Assembly (NCBI RefSeq): GCF_007990525.1
Contig: NZ_AP019823.1
Coordinates: 2,294,001-2,358,000, forward strand
DNA from: Leptotrichia hofstadii
Lineage (GTDB): Bacteria; Fusobacteriota; Fusobacteriia; Fusobacteriales; Leptotrichiaceae
Direction: 5' to 3'
DNA: 64,000 nucleotides
Part shown: positions 60,726 to 64,000 of the stretch, in pieces
Numbering within the stretch: position 1 is the stretch's first letter
How the letters are laid out: every line of letters begins with the position of its first letter
Position numbers and translations under genes: made by a program
The notes under the pieces: model-generated
Told to the model about the DNA's origin: nothing
What the model saw: only the letters and a program-made list of their open reading frames with translations
The model's database searches: none

Positions 60726-60768
60726 TAGGGGAATTCTCCTTTAACTGCAAGTTCAGAAAATTCCCCTA
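60726..60768. other. Intercistronic hairpin between mreB and scpB
   Basis: Perfect 10-bp arms TAGGGGAATT (60726-60735) and AATTCCCCTA (60759-60768) around a 23-base loop. On the minus-strand message the loop contains AAAGGAG. There is no U-tract, so it is not a standard terminator; it may be an RNA-processing or stability stem between mreB and scpB. Confidence 0.55.
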
Positions 60769-60786
60769 AATTTCTATATTATTCAA

Positions 60787-61833
60787 TTAATATTCGTATG
60801 TTGGTGAAATAATGACATTCTTGTATTTATTAAAGTCTGTGAGCACTTCTGCAATCCCCAGCACAACAGCGTGAATCGCTTCTTCTCCAACCGTTACTTC
60901 TAATGACAGTTCCTCTTCTATTCTCTTTTTCAGAATTCTTATTCCTGCTCCTCCACCAGACAGATAGATTCCTGTTTCATAAATATCTGCCGCTATTTCA
61001 GGCTCTATTTCCTCTATCGTAAGCCTTACTTCATCAATAATTGCGTCAATATGTTTTCTAATCGCCTTGTCAATATCCAAAGCTTTTATTTTCATGCTTT
61101 TTGGCAATCCTACTCCCAATTCACGTCCTTTTATTTCGTATTCAGCTTCTGGATCGGCAAGGCTTATTGTATTTACTTTCAGTTCCTCAGCTGTTTTTTC
61201 ACCAATCAGCAGATTATATTCATCTTTTACAAATTCCATAATATCTTCATTTAAGTGATCTCCAGCAATCTTTACTGATTTTGATAATGCCGCCCCGCCA
61301 GATACAATAAATGCAATTTCGGTAGTTCCTCCACCTATATCAACTATCAAATGTCCTTTTGGCTCAAACAGGTCAATTCCAACACCAATTGCAGCCGCTA
61401 TTGGCTCTTCAATCAAGTAAACCTCTTTCGCTCCTGCATCTTTTACAACTTCAATTACAGCTCTTCTTTCTACTTGCGTGACTCCGCTTGGAACACATAT
61501 TATAACTCTTGAACTTTGAAATCTGTCTTTTTTTATTCTATGCAAAAATTCTTCAAGCATTCTTTCTGTAACTTCGTAGTTTGAAATTACTCCGTTTTTT
61601 AATGGACGTATGATTTTTGTATGTTTAGCAGTTCTTCCGATTATTTCCTTAGCTTTTTCACCGATATGCTCCAGCTCCTCAGTCTTCTTGTTGATTGCAA
61701 CATAAGTCGGCTCATCTACTAGAATACCTTCCCCCTTCACATACACGACAGTATTCGCCGTTCCTAGATCAATAGCTATATCACGTGTACCTCTTGGTGT
61801 TATATTTGTTTTAAAAATATCCAAAAATTTCAT
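60787..61833 (-). CDS. mreB: Rod shape-determining protein MreB
   Basis: Bacterial actin that guides lateral wall synthesis and keeps cells rod- or filament-shaped. The 348-residue protein shows DIAIDLGTANTVVYVKGEGI (phosphate 1), LIVDIGGGTTEIAFI (phosphate 2) and ETGIYLSGGGAGIRIL (adenosine), all typical. Length is standard. mreC and mreD do not adjoin it here; scpB follows. The neighbouring division genes ftsK and scpB fit a morphogenesis/segregation cluster. Confidence 0.96.
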   Translation of the reverse strand: MKFLDIFKTNITPRGTRDIAIDLGTANTVVYVKGEGILVDEPTYVAINKKTEELEHIGEKAKEIIGRTAKHTKIIRPLKNGVISNYEVTERMLEEFLHRIKKDRFQSSRVIICVPSGVTQVERRAVIEVVKDAGAKEVYLIEEPIAAAIGVGIDLFEPKGHLIVDIGGGTTEIAFIVSGGAALSKSVKIAGDHLNEDIMEFVKDEYNLLIGEKTAEELKVNTISLADPEAEYEIKGRELGVGLPKSMKIKALDIDKAIRKHIDAIIDEVRLTIEEIEPEIAADIYETGIYLSGGGAGIRILKKRIEEELSLEVTVGEEAIHAVVLGIAEVLTDFNKYKNVIISPTYEY

Positions 61834-62079
61834 TTATTCTATCTCCTTTATTTTATTTTTTACTTTTTATTACAGCATCCTCTCAAACTTCCCTAAAGTC
61901 AGACAAATACTACAGTTTTAAGGATTTTGCTGTATAATAATTTAAACTTAGTTATTATGAAATAATTATTATATTTTTCATTCTTATATGTATTTTACCA
62001 TTTTTTTTAAATATACTCAAGTCACTTTGACTGTGAATTTAAATAATATATAAATTATTATTACAAATTTTATTTATTA

Positions 62080-64000
62080 TTAATTTATTTCATCAATATT
62101 GTCAACTAATATCTGATCGTCAAAACTTATGACACCATGTTCCTTAAGCTGTTCATAAATTCTTGAAGCCCTGTTAAATCCTACCTTCAATTTACGTTGC
62201 AGCAATGAAATTGATACCTTGTTCTCCTGTCTTATAATATTTATTGCATTTTCAAAGAAAGGATCTACATCTATCATTTCTTCCTGCGTCTCTTCCAGAA
62301 TTTCATTTCTATATTTTACTTTTCTGGCAGATTTTAGCGTATCTGTCAAGTTTTTAACCTCATCATCTGAAATATACGCCCCTTGAATCCTTTCCAGCTT
62401 TGAAGACCCGTTGGCAAGAAGAAGCATATCTCCCTGTCCCAGCAGCTTTTCAGCGCCAGCTGTATCCAATATAGTTCTTGAATCAATTTGGGATCTTAAT
62501 GCAAAGGAAATTCTGCTTGGCAGATTTGCCTTTATCATTCCAGTTATGACATCTGTAGACGGACGCTGTGTCGCTACAACCAAATGGATTCCTACCGCCC
62601 TTGCCTTCTGAGCAATTCTCGCAATCGACTCCTCAACGCTTCCAGCCGCAACCATCATAAGATCAGCCAGCTCATCAATAATTATGACAATATATGGCAT
62701 TTTTTCCACATAGCTAAGATTATTGTATTTTTTTATGTTTCTTACACCATTTTCCATAAGCTTCCTATATCTGTTCTCCATTTCATTTACAGCCCATTTT
62801 AAGGCAATTGCCGCCTGCTGCGGATCTATGATTACTGGAACTAGCAAATGTGGAATATCATTATATGGCATAAGCTCTACCATCTTGGGATCTATCATTA
62901 TAAATTTTACTTCATTTTCAGACTTCTTGGAAATTAATGTGGAAATCAATGTATTTACCGCTACAGATTTCCCAGAACCCGTCTGTCCAGCTATCAGCAA
63001 ATGCGGCATCTTTACAATGTCTATCAGCTTATCTCTTCCAACTATATCTTTTCCCAGTATTACCTTTAATTCTCCGTTGTCAAGCTCTTTATTCTTTATA
63101 ATATTAGAAAAATGCACTGGCTCCTTGATCTTATTTGGAGTTTCAATTCCAATAGTATTTTTTCCAGGAATTGGAGCTTCTATACGGATACTTTCCGCCG
63201 CAAGGTTCATTGCTATATCATCCGAAAGTCCTGTAACCTTGCTCACTTTTATACCTTTTGGAATAATAATTTCGTATCTCGTAATTGTAGGCCCGTATTC
63301 ATAGTTCACAACTTTTGCTTCTACCCCGAATTCCTTTAAAACGTTTTCCAGATGCCTCACATTTTCCCTTATGCTCTTTTCAATTTTTTCCTTTTTCTTA
63401 TAATCCATCGGCTTAGACTTGAATATTTCAGCAATAGACTTTTTCACTACATCATCATATCCCTGACTGCTGTCAAGCATTGCATTGGCTTCCTTTAGCT
63501 CCTCTTCCAGCCCCTTTTCCACAGCCACGCTGTTTTCAAATGCTTCAAGTTTTGGAAACTGCTGAAAATTGGGATCCATCTGTGCTGAATTAACAGCTGT
63601 TTCCCTTCTTAAAGGCGTTACAATTTCAAGTTTTGGCTCTTTTTCATACTGTTCCTCATTTTTTTCCGTTTTATCTTCCTCTTTTATTTCTTCAGGCTTT
63701 TTAGGCTCAGGCGCTTCCTGTTCCTCATTATTTATAGTATTTTTAGTTTCAGTTTCCTGTTCTTCCTTGTCATTTTTTTCTTTATTCTCAGTTTTCTTAG
63801 CATTTTCCAGAATCTTCTGCTTTTCATTTTCTTCAAAGATTTCAATCCATTCCTTCTCTTTTTCAGCCAGCTCTTCCTTAGAATAGACTTCCGTTTTCTG
63901 CAAAAAGTTATCCTTTGGCTTTTTAGCAATTTCAAAACTCAGCTTTTCACTTCTTGACTGAATAATTTTTGCCTTGAGCATTTCCCTCTGATAACGTTTG
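62080..64000 (-). CDS. ftsK: DNA translocase FtsK (5' end beyond window)
   Basis: Septal ATP-driven motor that clears chromosome ends through the closing septum and activates dimer resolution. The visible part, about 640 residues, has an acidic Lys/Glu/Pro linker (about the first 190), then the RecA-like motor: DYKKKEKIEKSIRENVRHLE, Walker A GQTGSGKSVAVN, Walker B IVIIIDELADLMMVA and RAVGIHLVVATQRPSTDVITG. The end has the gamma winged helix (SLLQRKLKVGFNRASRIYEQL), which reads KOPS/SRS-type DNA sites. An ATG at 63981 has a weak site, but the frame is open to base 64000 and the usual membrane domain is absent, so the true start lies further right. Confidence 0.93.
   Translation of the reverse strand, partial: KRYQREMLKAKIIQSRSEKLSFEIAKKPKDNFLQKTEVYSKEELAEKEKEWIEIFEENEKQKILENAKKTENKEKNDKEEQETETKNTINNEEQEAPEPKKPEEIKEEDKTEKNEEQYEKEPKLEIVTPLRRETAVNSAQMDPNFQQFPKLEAFENSVAVEKGLEEELKEANAMLDSSQGYDDVVKKSIAEIFKSKPMDYKKKEKIEKSIRENVRHLENVLKEFGVEAKVVNYEYGPTITRYEIIIPKGIKVSKVTGLSDDIAMNLAAESIRIEAPIPGKNTIGIETPNKIKEPVHFSNIIKNKELDNGELKVILGKDIVGRDKLIDIVKMPHLLIAGQTGSGKSVAVNTLISTLISKKSENEVKFIMIDPKMVELMPYNDIPHLLVPVIIDPQQAAIALKWAVNEMENRYRKLMENGVRNIKKYNNLSYVEKMPYIVIIIDELADLMMVAAGSVEESIARIAQKARAVGIHLVVATQRPSTDVITGMIKANLPSRISFALRSQIDSRTILDTAGAEKLLGQGDMLLLANGSSKLERIQGAYISDDEVKNLTDTLKSARKVKYRNEILEETQEEMIDVDPFFENAINIIRQENKVSISLLQRKLKVGFNRASRIYEQLKEHGVISFDDQILVDNIDEIN

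Noticed and set aside
63569-63886. 105-codon Ser-rich plus-strand frame
   Set aside because: It is the antisense shadow of the Glu/Lys-rich linker of FtsK.

Overview
The window is AT-rich DNA that looks like a Leptotrichia-type chromosome (phylum Fusobacteriota, family Leptotrichiaceae). This placement is inferred from three things: very low GC with A/T-ending codons; a mix of Gram-negative envelope genes (lpxK, a beta-barrel porin-like protein, many lipoproteins) with genes more usual in Firmicutes (whiA, RqcH, a PASTA protein, gatCAB, GH25 lysozyme); and fusobacterial-style lipoproteins and tRNA genes. No rRNA, CRISPR array or complete transposase was seen.

Layout. 1-5.7 kb: a leftward branched-chain amino-acid ABC transporter, livJ-livJ-livH-livM-livG-livF (livF cut by the window edge). 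6.2-9.7 kb: an outer-membrane barrel protein and two tandem TPR/Sel1 lipoproteins. 9.7-10.3 kb: a graveyard with a tyrosine-recombinase tail and frameshifted scraps, next to an eight-gene tRNA operon (10.45-11.23 kb) with a consensus promoter and a terminator. 11.6-20.8 kb: a three-domain AMP-ligase/ACP/acyltransferase, YciI-like protein, glutamate dehydrogenase, a secreted esterase and two SIMPL proteins. 16.1-22.0 kb also holds three near-identical promoter-lipoprotein-terminator cassettes; a fourth, diverged relative lies at 45 kb. 22.6-28.7 kb (rightward): PASTA protein, rsgA, rpe, a MarR-FeoA regulator, a small structured RNA with a broken AbiF-type gene, rqcH and ptsH. 29.5-44.5 kb (leftward): pyrG, fba, GH25 lysozyme, serS, lpxK, whiA, a MORN-repeat protein, a thioredoxin-DsbD/CcdA fusion, acpS, tyrS, cdsA and uppS. 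44.9-64 kb (leftward): a small lipoprotein, a candidate type I toxin, priA, a PASTA penicillin-binding protein, a gatCAB operon with two restriction-modification systems and a DUF4253 gene inserted in it, then a HAD phosphatase, a pseudouridine synthase, scpB, mreB and ftsK.

The most notable items are: (1) a promoter-driven RNA of about 60 nt that folds as a three-way junction and ends in a U-tract, directly upstream of an N-terminally deleted Abi_2/AbiF-like gene, which is the layout of the AbiF RNA-antitoxin systems proposed as Cas13 ancestors; (2) a 21-residue hydrophobic peptide gene with its own extended -10 promoter, 5' hairpin and terminators on both strands, a type I toxin-antitoxin candidate; (3) a roughly 240-340 bp dispersed repeat present in three copies whose central hairpin arms change sequence but stay self-complementary; (4) two restriction-modification systems threaded through the gat operon; (5) the repeated lipoprotein cassettes.

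Housekeeping genes fit together as cell-envelope growth and division (mreB, ftsK, scpB, FtsI-type PBP, uppS, cdsA, lpxK, whiA), translation (serS, tyrS, gatCAB, tRNAs, rsgA, rqcH) and sugar/amino-acid metabolism (fba, rpe, ptsH, gdhA, liv transporter). All functional calls come from reading motifs by eye; no database search was run.
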